Notes under the pieces: generated by a model
Seen by the model: only the letters and a program-made list of their open reading frames with translations
What the model was told of the DNA's origin: nothing
Database searches by the model: none
In this document: positions 36,201 through 49,130 of the stretch, piece after piece
How positions within the stretch are numbered: position 1 is the first letter of the stretch
How the letters are laid out: every line of letters starts with the position of its first letter
NCBI GenBank assembly: GCA_015039465.1
Contig: MU130154.1
Location: 372,001 to 436,000 of the forward strand
Origin: Phlegmacium glaucopus
Lineage: Eukaryota; Basidiomycota; Agaricomycetes; Agaricales; Cortinariaceae
Direction of reading: 5' to 3'
Length of the DNA stretch: 64,000 nucleotides
Translations under genes and position numbers: made by a program

Positions 36201-38174
36201 GCGTATGAAATTCCTCCTACACTGCAGCAACGAAATTCCATTTCGTTGCATGTTAGAGTCCCGGTTTTGTCGCTGAAGACGTACTCTATTTGGCCCAGCT
36301 CTTCCACTAAAGAGGAAGTACGGCAGAGCGCTGGTGTATCAGTCCGTGCGTAGTACATATCGAGGTCAGAGTTGATGAGTTGAGCTTGTTGAAACTTGAC
36401 AACTTCCATCGTGACAATTAAAGAGATGGGGATGAGATTATTGTAAAGAATAATGAAAGTAAGAATATCTGATCGAAAGCAACACATGAGCTGACCGATG
36501 AAAACTTAGACCTGGATTTATTTACCTTCTACGAAGCTTTGGGCTAGTTGTCCTATTGTTAGACCTTGCGACATGGGATCGCACAGCACTTACCTCGGTT
36601 TATTATTGAGTTTCCCTCAAAGAGGTACCATTGTGAACTTGAGAAGAACCATGTCCGTATGCTGCTGCCGATGGTCGAGCCGAGGGAAAGGGCCAGGAGA
36701 AAGATAAACAAGAAGACAATTTGAACGTTTACCTCTCTTTCGACAGCAGTCCGTTTGATAGGTGCGGCGCTGCTGACACGTCAACGTGAGCACTGAAGAG
36801 AAAGGCAGTACTCACGTAGCATTCCGCATCAATTTTGTCTCATGTCCCGTGAAGACCGTAAGGCCATAGACCCAAGGCGTATTTCTGAGTTGTGCACCAC
36901 GTAGTAGCATCTGGTCAGGGCCTAATGGCACCTGCCTCGGGATTCCACCGTCCATGATGAGGTCAAGGGTACCTTCATAGGTGTAGAGCGAATTATTAGG
37001 GTGCTCTGAACGCAAGGAGCCATGGAGGGAATTAACAAGTGAGGGAGCTGTGAGGGAGGAAGTATGCGTGGAAGCTTGCTTGATTTTGAGATTAGTTTCA
37101 CTGTTGGACATTGAGCAATCGCTGAAAGACTGATGTAGAAAGGCTCACCCATCAAGGTTGGATGTTTCAATGTAGCACAATCCCTCGGGCTCACTGGAGC
37201 TAAGTAGAAGCATATCCGCAGGGATAAAATTGTTGCTCTCGACCCGAACGACATCCCCAATTTGAATGTCCTTCCACTTCTTTTCCACAAAAGTATCTTC
37301 CCTAGTGAGAACTTTGGCCTTGCGTGCATTGAGTTCGGAGTCAGATTGATGCCGTTTCTGAAATACGTGTTAGAATAATGATGCTAGTAAAGGATAGCTA
37401 TCTCTCACCATATCTTCTTGCACCTCTTTGAACGCAGATGCCATCAACACCACGGCTAACGGTGCAATAGTTGTGTATTGATTGGTCGGAGAAACTCCAG
37501 GAATTTGTTGTATGCAAGCAGTGAACAAGAAGAATAAATTAGCATATTTCGAGAATTGTTCTGTTTCTGTTTCAGCTCAGGTAGCTGCCGCCAAGAAGAT
37601 GCAACATACCAAACAGAAATTTCGGAAGGAACGTCGCAAGGTTATATTTGCTTGTCGAGACGAAGTTTGAACAGTATTCGGCGTTGGCCGCACTGTTGTT
37701 GAGTGCAATAATCCTCTCTCCGCTCAGCACTTTTTCCTTCTGCCATGGCCATTTCCATTTTCTGGACTTACGTTTCGGAATCGATGTTACTGGCCGTTTC
37801 GTCGTTGAAGATGAAGATGAACCAGGAAAGTCTCGACTATTTGATGCCTGAAATTCGTCGTCATCATCAAAATTCCAGCCTTGTGGGATTCCTTTTGACG
37901 AATCCGAGAGACTAACACCTGCCGGAGGTGCTGCTGAACGTGCTAGCGGCAAACCGCTCTCTTGTGAATGCATTGGGTGCACGGGTCCAAACGCTGAGTC
38001 TGGTATATCATCATCGTCGAAGAATGGATCCATAAGTTGCGGTGAATGATCGGAATATGAACCTGAGCTACTAGGTACTACAAGGGTAGCTGGCGGATAG
38101 CGATTATTTGCTGGTTGATACCGCTTTGCAGCGGGATTTGCTTGAGAGACTAGCCGTAGAAAGTCGTCAGTCAT
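33260..38174 (-). CDS. DRS2: P4-type ATPase, Drs2-class aminophospholipid flippase
   Basis: This membrane pump moves phosphatidylserine or ethanolamine to the cytosolic leaflet in the late Golgi. The N-terminal tail (38174-37680) is acidic and disordered with [12 protein letters not shown]. Then come [58 protein letters not shown], the phosphorylation motif [15 protein letters not shown] (about 36245-36285), SSPDEAALV (about 35945-35970), [14 protein letters not shown] (about 35240-35280) and [21 protein letters not shown] (about 34690-34765). Ten hydrophobic segments are spread over both ends. The C-terminus ends ARPSGY. More than 15 introns. Drs2 class is favoured over Dnf or Neo1 by overall motif match. 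Confidence 0.92.
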
Positions 38175-38574
38175 TATTGAACAGGCCGTTGCCTGAGCTC
38201 AGATATGAAATGTGTATGTAAGTACGTTGCCAGTCTGACGCGCAGCCAAGCAACAGAGAAACTCGCACAGCAATGCCAAATAAGGCAATCATTCGGCGCG
38301 GTTCAATCCCCCACTTCGACACACCTCACACCTCGTAAATCTGGTGCATTGGGGTACAATTTTTCATATGTAGCTTGAAAATATGCATAGTATCATCGTT
38401 TGTCCTATATACATTTTTCGTTCTGAATTTCATATATATTTTCAGCTATGTCACGTGACAGATCAGCGTTGGTCGTGCCGTTGTAAGTAACAACAAATAT
38501 TGGACTAATCTAATCGGCTTACTTCAAACTTTCATGCTATTCATTATCTGACTTTCACCCTTAGCAACCCCAAC
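38175..38574. promoter_or_regulatory. Divergent promoter region between flippase and PDAT genes
   Basis: Four hundred bases between two opposite start codons. It contains a GGTTCAATCCC sequence at about 38300 that resembles a Pol III B box, but no foldable tRNA. No other element stands out. Confidence 0.4.
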
Positions 38575-41546
38575 ATGGTTCTTATCAAAAGAAAAAATAA
38601 TTTGGGCACTAACGACACCCCATCGAAAGACGAGTTGGAAAAAGAAGTGCCAGTAAGAATCAAGAACCCGAAGCAGGTCAGTCTGGCCTCTGAGTCTCAC
38701 AAGCTTGTCTTATACATTTAATCCGTCTTACGGCACACTAGCAATCCTTTCTAACAACAGGCAAATTTCTTTTTCCCCTTGGAATTCTATGTGAGTTGTA
38801 ACCCTATTTTAGAATGCAACTTTTAAATGATATCTATTATCAGTGGGTCTACTCCTTGGATTCAGTTTCGTTGAACCCAAAGACTTCCAAGATCTTCAAA
38901 CTCATGTTCAGACTCTTGTCAATGGTTACGATATCTATCTTTCTCAACTTCCAGGCCTCGACTTGTCGCGAGTTGAAGTAGAGTGGACGCGTCTGCGGAA
39001 TAGCATCCCGGAGATATGGAAATTCAACAATGACGGCCGAGAATTCCAAGTTGGGGAGGCTATGAAAGCGCGGGGCCTAAGTGCTGAATTCCCGGTGGTT
39101 CTAATACCCGGAATTATTTCTACTGTACGTCAGAGATGTACGATCTATCACCAAACGTCTCAACCCGTATGTATGAGCTCAGGGATTAGAATCCTGGTCA
39201 ACGGCCCCTGAGTATCGTCCCTTCTTCCGCGAGAAACTGTGGGGTGGCTTCAATATGATATCCCAAGTAACCTTCAATAAAGAAAAATGGATATCTGCCA
39301 TGATGCTGGACCACGTTACTGGGCTTGATCCTCCTGACGCCAAAATACGCGCGGCAGAAGGAATAGATGCCGCAAGTTCATTGGTACAAGGCTATTGGAT
39401 CTGGTGAGTTGTCCTGATTGATACAATAGCGTCATAAACAAGTTGCTTTCCAGGTCAAAAATTGTAGAGAACTTGGCTGTTGTAAATTACGACACTAATA
39501 ATCTATACCTGGCTCCATATGATTGGAGGTTGTCATATTTTAACTTGGAGGAGCGCGATGGATATTTCTCAAAGCTAAAATGCACCATCGAATCTCTCAG
39601 GTGTGTATTGAATCAATTAAATATACTGTCAATAACGCATTTCCTGCTCAGGAAACGCCAGAAGAAGAAAGTTGTCATCGCTGCACACTCCATGGGATGT
39701 ACTGTGCGTTACAACTACCATATCTTGTTGGCAAATACCTGATTTTCGTTCAAGGTTCTTCTGGTGCGTGTCCGAACAGGGCTTTACGTTGCTTTTGATC
39801 TTAAAATCTCACACGTAGTATTTGTGAGAATCTTATTTCAACCAGACTTGCACTTTCGTTGAACCTGTCGTATGTACAGTTTCAAATGGGTGGAATCGCC
39901 CGACCATGGAAATGGAGGGCCTAACTGGGTTGAGGTAATTTCAGAAGTATTTTACTTTTGACGGTTTACCAGATTACTCGCAGAATCATATTGAAGCATA
40001 TATTTCTATAGCAGGGACTCACCTGGTAAGGTATCTAGATACTGTCTTTGTCATAGTACTGAATAACATTGTTCTAGGGAGTTGTAAGTCTATGTACCTC
40101 ATACATTTTATGTTTCAGCTTCCCAGACCTGTATTTGACAGGCCAAAGCTATGTCAGCGTTCTTGTCCGGTGAAATGAAAGACACAGTACAGTTGCATCC
40201 TGCGGGCGCTTATGGTTTGTGTTATTCAGTCAGTGTTTGTAATTCGACTACCTGTGCTTCCAGTTCTGGAGCGTTTCTTCTCTCGTAAGGAACGACAAGC
40301 CCTGTTCCGCAGCTGGGCAGGCAGCGCGAGCCTGTGGTTGAAGGTATGTGTATTCTTGACCAGGTCCATTTAACAACTTACCAGAGATGAATAGGGCGGT
40401 AACGATGTCTGGGGAAATGCATCTCATGCTCCAGACGACAATTCTAATGCTACCCACAGTCATGGAGAGCTCATCACATTCAGGCATGTTCTCAATGCCG
40501 ATGACAATGACACCAGAAACTTAACTGCCGAAGACGCGAGCAACTGGATTCTGGAGCATACTCCCGTTACCTTCCAAGTTGCGTTCAAAAAGGCCTGTTT
40601 TGGACTGATGGATTGACATAAAAGTACTAGAAAATGTTGGAAACCAACTATTCGTATGGAATAGAACGGGACTCGGAAAAACTAAAATCAAATGATGGTG
40701 ATCATAGAAAGTGGTCAAATCCGCTGGAAGTGAGGTAACATGGTTTCTTTTTTTTGTTGTTAGTCGCCAAACGTTGAATGTGATGTCAGACTTCCCTATG
40801 CACCGTCTATGAAGATATATTGCGTTTATGGCCATGGGAAAGAGACTGAGGTATGTTTCATTCATTCGTGATAAGATTCCTGTACCAACGATCCAATAAT
40901 ATTGATCAGCGCTCATATTGGTAATGGTTGGCCTCTTCTTCCTTGATAATTTCTTAGCTCAGGGTTTCAGGTATACAGCGGGCGGATATGAACAAGTTGA
41001 TAACCCTTCTGATTGCCCCAGACAAGAATCTACCGATTCTTCAAGCCAAAGCTGTAGCGCTCCTTCATCGCTGCGGTCATCTCGCAAGAGTTGGATCGAT
41101 TTTACTTATTCTGATGATTCTGTATGGCCTAAGGTTGGTCCCACCCTCGTACTCATAAGATATGTTTCGTATTTGCATGACAGGTACGGAATGGTATCAA
41201 AGTAGGAGAAGGGGACGGTACTGTCAGTCTGGTGAGCTTAGGCGCCATGTGCGTAGAAGGCTGGAAACGACCGCGATGGAATCCTGCCGGCATAAAAATT
41301 ACGACTGTGGAGGTGTGTCTTTCTCCTTTTATGATTTGACTGATCTAAAATAGTTAACAGTTGCCCCATCGTCCTTTACCTTCTATTCCTCGTGGTGGGG
41401 CCAATACGAGCGACCATGTCGATGTCCTGGGCTCAACAGGGCTCAACGAAATCATTTTGAAAGTGGCAACTGGTGTTGGGCACGAAATTGACGATCATTT
41501 TGTTTCTGATATCAGGGAATATTCTCGCAAAATACGATGGGACTGA
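38575..41546 (+). CDS. LRO1: Phospholipid:diacylglycerol acyltransferase (PDAT, Lro1)
   Basis: PDAT makes triacylglycerol by moving an acyl chain from a phospholipid to diacylglycerol in the ER. A single N-terminal membrane segment (FLFPLGILLGLLLGFSFV) is followed by the LCAT-like domain: PVVLIPGIISTGLESWS, YDWRLSYFNLEERDGYF, the nucleophile elbow AAHSMGCT, and YISIAGTHLGVAKAMSAFLS. Then GEMKDTVQLHPAGAYVLERF, KIYCVYGHGKETERSYW, VGEGDGTVSLVSLGAMC and the catalytic His in GGANTSDHVDVLGSTGLNE. The gene is cut into very many exons, including four micro-exons: 39755-39763 (9 b), 39819-39823 (5 b), 40078-40083 (6 b) and 40910-40920 (11 b). Each restores the frame and residues shared by the family. 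Confidence 0.93.
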
Positions 41547-41612
41547 TTACAATTATATATGTAAAGTTAAACATACACGCACGTGGCACGATAGAGGCGA
41601 TGATATCGCATG

Positions 41613-42571
41613 TTACTTTTTTAGTGGGAATAGTGACTGGAGTTTCTCCACAGCTTCATGGACATAATTGAGGTGATAATTAATAAGATGCAGAAGCTTT
41701 TCCTCGTCGTATGAGATCATGGATTGATCCTGAAAGGACCGTGTGTTAAAAACGTCCTGGATTGATTGACTAGAATATAAAGATGTGAGAGTACGCTTCA
41801 AACACAATCTTGACATAACGCACTTACCCTGTGGATCGACAGTCCTCAGCACGAATGAGGGTCGAGTGCATCGTCTCAGCACAGCACGTCGCTGAAGTGC
41901 GAAGAAGGTCCTTGTCGGCATTCGATAGTCCGTGATGGAAGCTAGCGAATTGCTTGGTATTCTCCTTTTCTTTGGTATTAAAATATCGATTCCACCGAAT
42001 CCAGAAATCGGTATGACTTTCAGTGACCCATAGCCTGTGTAAATCCTAAAGATAAAATAAGAGGCGAAGCGACGGAGCAGCATGGGTATACTGACAATGA
42101 GGCAGCATTCCGCAACTATCTGCATAAATATTTTGCGCATCCCTTCTTGAGTATCTTGCAAATGGCTCAAGAATTCTTCGTCCTGTACCTCTAACGTACG
42201 TGGTCCTTTCTCAGTCTTGTAGAAATTGTTCCAAGTTAATGCAGTTGATGCTTCTTCGGTCGCCTGAATTCGATAGAACTCGACCATTGTTAGTAGGTCA
42301 AGGAAGTCGGGAATGAGCTCGATGAGAAATTTAGGGTAAATTATGTTCTTGATCGCGTAAACAAAGACGACAAGAGGGAGTACTGGAGGCAAAACAGTCT
42401 TCTCATTGCTGTCCAGCAAGGTATCAATATTTGCTAGATACTTGAGATTTACTGGATATGGGGAATAAAACTAGGCAACTTACTTAGGATGCCCTGAGTC
42501 TTTGACTTGAGCTCCTGTGCTTCATTTTCGTGAAAATCAACTCTGGATATTGCCTCTATCAGGGATTCCAT
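41613..42571 (-). CDS. Unrecognised protein
   Basis: Phase-consistent splicing from the ATG at 42571 gives MESLIEAISRVDFHENEAQE, a hydrophobic stretch VLPPVLPLVVFVYAIKNIIY, then FLDLLTMVEFYRIQATEEA, EFLSHLQDTQEGMRKIFMQI and RLWVTESHTDFWIRWNRYF. It ends LLHLINYHLNYVHEAVEKLQ. About 280 residues, mostly helical in character, possibly with one membrane segment. I do not recognise the family. The stop is 66 bases from the PDAT stop on the other strand. The internal junctions near 41800-42100 are less certain than the ends. Confidence 0.6.
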
Positions 42572-43075
42572 ATACGTGCCAAAGACTCAGAGGTTCCTAC
42601 TTCACTGTCACAATCGCGTCGCGTAACATTTACCACGTGACTCATTGGGAGTCATGATGATGATCATGCCACTTGACATGGAACTAAGCACCTTTTTCCA
42701 ATATTTCCGCGGCTCCAGGCCAATATTTCTTCAGGTTAGATGGTCCGCGGGAAGGTTGCACGGAAAACTTGAAGCAAAGAAAAGAAAAAACAGAACCCTG
42801 AAATCATGATCTGCTTCGCATGCTTCTTTCAGGAGATACTACTTGACTTGTTTGAGAACAAAGGCAGAGCTAGAGTCGCCGACGTTCTTCTCGCCGCTTG
42901 TCTTTATTTTGACAGTTTCTGTCAGAGAGAATGTCGGTCTCCGCGGTTACATGTTAGCAGTGTTCCAGATTGGGAAGGCAAACTTCCTTTACAAGAATTC
43001 CATGTCTGTCCAGTATAAAGTCCAAACCCTCCCAAAACTTGTTATTCACCCGGCTTTCTTTCGCCCCTCTTCCTC
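42572..43075. other. Divergent intergenic region upstream of the halogenase
   Basis: About 500 bases between two opposite starts. A 70-codon ATG frame at 42806-43018 has no recognisable content and is most likely chance or an upstream frame in the halogenase leader. The 60 bases before the halogenase ATG are pyrimidine-rich. Confidence 0.5.
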
Positions 43076-45300
<2,225 letters not shown>

Positions 45301-45643
45301 CCTTTCCATTCATTGCATTCTACCTAATGTATTTATAGTCTATAACCGCTTGCGTTGTTAGCACCATTGTAGCATATCGTTTTCTTATTACGTCTTCTGT
45401 AGCTTCAGCACTCTCTCTGGCTTTACAAATGCTATTCTTCGGCTTCCAATAATAATAAAGTGTTGTCGTCAATTCATCAAGTCGTAATATTGTCGTAAAT
45501 ATGTCGGTTAGATTAGATAGAAATTGTCCTTCTCAGTCAGAAAATCATGGTCATGAAATGCTTTTGAACTCGCAATCTATACTACTGCGGTCCCATGTGC
45601 GCAGCTTGGGAAATGTGAGACGGCAATGGATCGGTTGAACTGG
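45301..45643. other. Convergent intergenic region
   Basis: About 340 AT-rich bases between the halogenase stop and the Ost-alpha stop on the other strand. I see nothing beyond likely 3' untranslated sequence. Confidence 0.6.
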
Positions 45644-48357
45644 CTAGGGGCTGTGTCGAGGAGCTGGAGAAAGGTAACTTGAAGGGGATTGATAAGGTGA
45701 GACAAAGAAAGCTTCATCTCTATAGCCCCGGGGTATTGCAGCGGCCTCACGACGGTGGTTTGACCGCCGAATGTCAGAGCTAAACCGTCTGCCATCCTCC
45801 CCTTGAGTAGTGGGTGGCTTTGACCTGCCCAGGTGACCCTGAAGCCTGACAGGAGATGTTGACTGGGACGATGCCGTCTGATATCGGGTTGGAACGTTGA
45901 TAGCTGCTAGGTTGGGCCTGGCCAGATGGAAGTCTCGGTGAGTGTTTGCGGTAAAGTCTATCTGGCGTTCTTCATAAGAATTTGATAGTTGTGCATAGTC
46001 ACTGGTTTCAGTATAGACGAATGGAGTTGTAGGCTCAGTAGCTCCTAGGTTTTTCTGGCCTCTTGCGCTTGCCAACCCATGAGGTCTGCCAGTAGAGGGA
46101 TCAGATATAGCTTTGGGAGGGTATGGAGCGTCCATATCGTGCATATCTGCAAGACTATAATGTTGATAAGAAAGCGGCCTGCCAGACTTCTGGGGTGTAT
46201 ATATTTCATTTACATCGTCTTCTGCTTCAGGGGCCGTTTGAGAGAGGCGGTCATAGAGATTCCGCCACCAAGAGCGTTGACCACCTGGTTGCAAATCAAC
46301 GTTCTTCGGATCGTTCAGACCTATTCCTGGCGTCTGTTAGTGTAGATCCAGTTGAGCCACAAGCAATGACACACTTTTCGGATAGCCACGCCTCTCAAGT
46401 TCTTGATCAATCTGCTCTCCAAGCGCTGTGCTCCTTTCCCGGCGGTCCCATGCGTACCGACCGTATCTTCCGATTCCTAGCCACTGCCTCCGACCCTCAA
46501 TCATAACCTCAACGCGTTGGTCAACCTCAATTTTCACAGGGTGGGGGGTCCTTTCTTGGTAGTTGGCGTTGGTATACTCTTTTCCCTGGAGAGGCCTCTG
46601 TCGCCCAAATGCCTGCTCATAATGTGCAGTCCTTTTGGTTCCAAAATCTTGGGTAGGCTCCTTTCCCTTGACCTTTTCAACAAGGTAGACGGATCCTATC
46701 CATATTTCACGGAAAGTTTCGCGAAAATCCATTGCATGACCAAGAGAACGCCATTGAGCAGTCCTCAAAGGAGGGAGAGACTTAGAGGATGATGATAGGT
46801 GCAGTTGGTAGCACTTATAGGTGAAGGCTTTGATGTGTAAAAATGCAAACAATCTGAGGCTCCATAAGTATCAAATTTATCCATACTAAAAAAAATAGTC
46901 TTACGCCATTTCGACGGTTTCAAGGATGGCACTAATCGCAATTATAACATCGTTTGTAGACATGTACTTGGTCTATAGTGCTATCGTCAAACTGAACTTT
47001 GAAACCCGAAAAAATGATAACCTACAGCTTTTATGACACCAATCCAGCTAAGCGCTGATAGAAATGTTGATTGCCAGAAGGTGAGAAATACTTATAAACG
47101 AGATCAATTATAAAATGACTACAATTCAATGATAGGTGATCTTACCAACAGCTTTGATGGCAAAGAGCTTCAGTAAGGGCTTGTGAGCCACAAGATTCTT
47201 AGAGACCGAAACGTAGATCTGAATTAGACAATACATTGCGACAGTGACCGACAGCGCGACGATAGCTGAGATCTAGGGATAAAGGTAAAAAGAATTGTGA
47301 TGTTTGAAAAACGAACACTAACATAAATATGACCCCATCCCAGACCCCAGGAATTTTCACAATACAAGCCCATATAGTTCAGAATGACGGCTGCTAATGT
47401 TGTACTGGAAAATTTGGCAATTTAAAAACTTGAAGATGGTCAAGTAAAAAACATTTACTGACGTGGGTCGTATTACACAATATTGTAGAACTCCCCATTT
47501 CATCATCTGGAGGAAATAAAGCCCGTCCTGAAAGCAATGCCAGATAATTAGCGTCGAAAAATAGCAAAGGATGAATGGATTGTACTCTCGGCTTCCAGGT
47601 AACAAACTTCAGAGGAAAGAGCCAATGTTTGATTTCGTCGCCTTTCTGTCGCGCAATTTGATCAGCCTCAAGCGATAGTCCAGACTTCAAGAATATCATC
47701 TTCTGTTCTTCGGGATCATGCGAAAGATACGTGAGAAGCAGATAAAAAAACGATGTGAGCACTATCGCTTCATACGCGTCTCTGATCAGAAGGAGTGGAG
47801 TCGCATGGTTCTAGAATTAGAGCATGTCATTTTCATTGTATATCGATGGAAAGAAGAGACAAACCCAGAAGAGAAACGAGGCGAAGCTAATCAGAGCATA
47901 AATGGGAACCAGAAAAAGGATGCGAATGATATCTAAAAGTCAAATATGAGGTTGAGTTAGCGCAGGCAGATCGCGATAAAGTCACATCGTTGTTCCCGTT
48001 TCTGAGTTGCGTAAGTTAAATTATGTATTTTGGCACAAGAAATCACGCACATTAGTATACCATTGGAGATGCTTCTTTATCAACCAGAACGAAGTAAGAA
48101 TGGAGACGAGCGCAAACGATCCTGAGATGATCCACCCGACCTGTGCAATAAAACATGGTGAGTACTTCAGATGATGCGTCCAATCACCAGGTTAAGTTCT
48201 ATAACATACATGGTAAGCTGGGTAAAGATGTAAGTAAACAAGTAGCTGAACATTGTATGAATAACTGACTTTGTAGGACTATATGTCCGTTCTGGAAAAG
48301 AGGAGGTAGGTTCTGCGCTATTTCTGTTGGGCATGACGAGTTTGAATTAGAAGACAT
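45644..48357 (-). CDS. Organic solute transporter alpha (Ost-alpha/TMEM184/LAZ1) family protein
   Basis: The start MSSNSNSSCPTEIAQNLPPL leads into HHVGWIISGSFALVSILTSFWLI, the first segment of the DUF300 family. Further segments are IIRILFLVPIYALISFASFLF, AIVLTSFFYLLLTYLSHD, a loop with WLFPLKFVTWKPR, FLQMMKWGVLQYCVIRPTT, VALSVTVAMYCLIQIYVSVS and KPLLKLFAIKAVVFLTFWQS. A long cytosolic tail with charged and disordered sequence (46820-45644) follows. In other eukaryotes members act in vacuolar or plasma-membrane trafficking or solute export; the role here is inferred only. I chose the ATG at 48357 because the residues after it match family N-termini better than the ATG further upstream. Confidence 0.85.
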
Positions 48358-49130
48358 TTCTTTTGATAAATACTAAGCTCAATCGATTCCCTAGCGGGAC
48401 CGACTGCAACTGCTGCTCGCAGTGCAAGGGAACGTGAGAGGCTAAATCGGGACATTTGCCATTAATAATAATAGACCGGCCCGGCGTTCCGAAAATCCAA
48501 GGTGCAAGGCCACACAACGTCGCCGGTTAAACCTTCAACCTCCAACATGTGCTCTTGATAACACATCAGCATGCACATGCATCTAACTCCAACGCTTCAT
48601 CCATTTATTTATCAGATTCTATTAATGCGTAAGTCAATGACTCAATATACTAGTATTTTTGTGGAATTTATATGACACGCTTCATTTTGAACACATGAAT
48701 CAACCATTCGATGATTTTCATCTCCATATGTTACGGGTTTAAGAAGGAAAACATATGGCAGATCCGATAGCTCCTGATAGCTCATCTTCAACGTCTTTTT
48801 TTGCGGTAATCGTAATCTGGGACTTGTCTGGGGCAGCAATTGTGATGCGTTGATCACGGCTACGGCAGCCTTGATCCTCCACTCTGACCTGGATTTCAGA
48901 CGCACGTCGCAAACTCTGAGAGCTAAGTCTAGCGATTCCGATCATACGGTCTGTCACGAGAGACTAGCGAATGCCGGGTAGAGTCCATATGATGCTTCTT
49001 GTTTCGTACTCTAATCTATGACGGTTTATTTTCAAACGCTTGAACTTAGGAGGGCACACCACTGGTAGCTTCCTATAAAATCCGGCCATAGAACTTGATC
49101 TGAACTCTCCAAAAAATTCCCCTTACCAAC
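48358..49130. other. Divergent intergenic region
   Basis: About 770 bases between the Ost-alpha and carboxypeptidase starts. A minus-strand frame (48739-48945, 68 codons from an ATG) has no family match that I recognise and no visible splicing partner, so I do not call it a gene. The rest is AT-rich. Confidence 0.5.

Noticed and set aside
38281..38330. Sequence GGTTCAATCCC resembling a Pol III B box
   Set aside because: No acceptor, D or anticodon stem can be formed around it, and no T run follows at the right distance.
42806..43018. ATG-initiated 70-codon frame upstream of the halogenase
   Set aside because: No domain, ends before the halogenase ATG, overlaps other frames of similar length; probably leader sequence.
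48739..48957. Minus-strand open frame of about 70 codons in the Ost-alpha/carboxypeptidase gap
   Set aside because: The first codon of the long frame is not ATG, the product has no recognisable domain, and no splice partners are evident.
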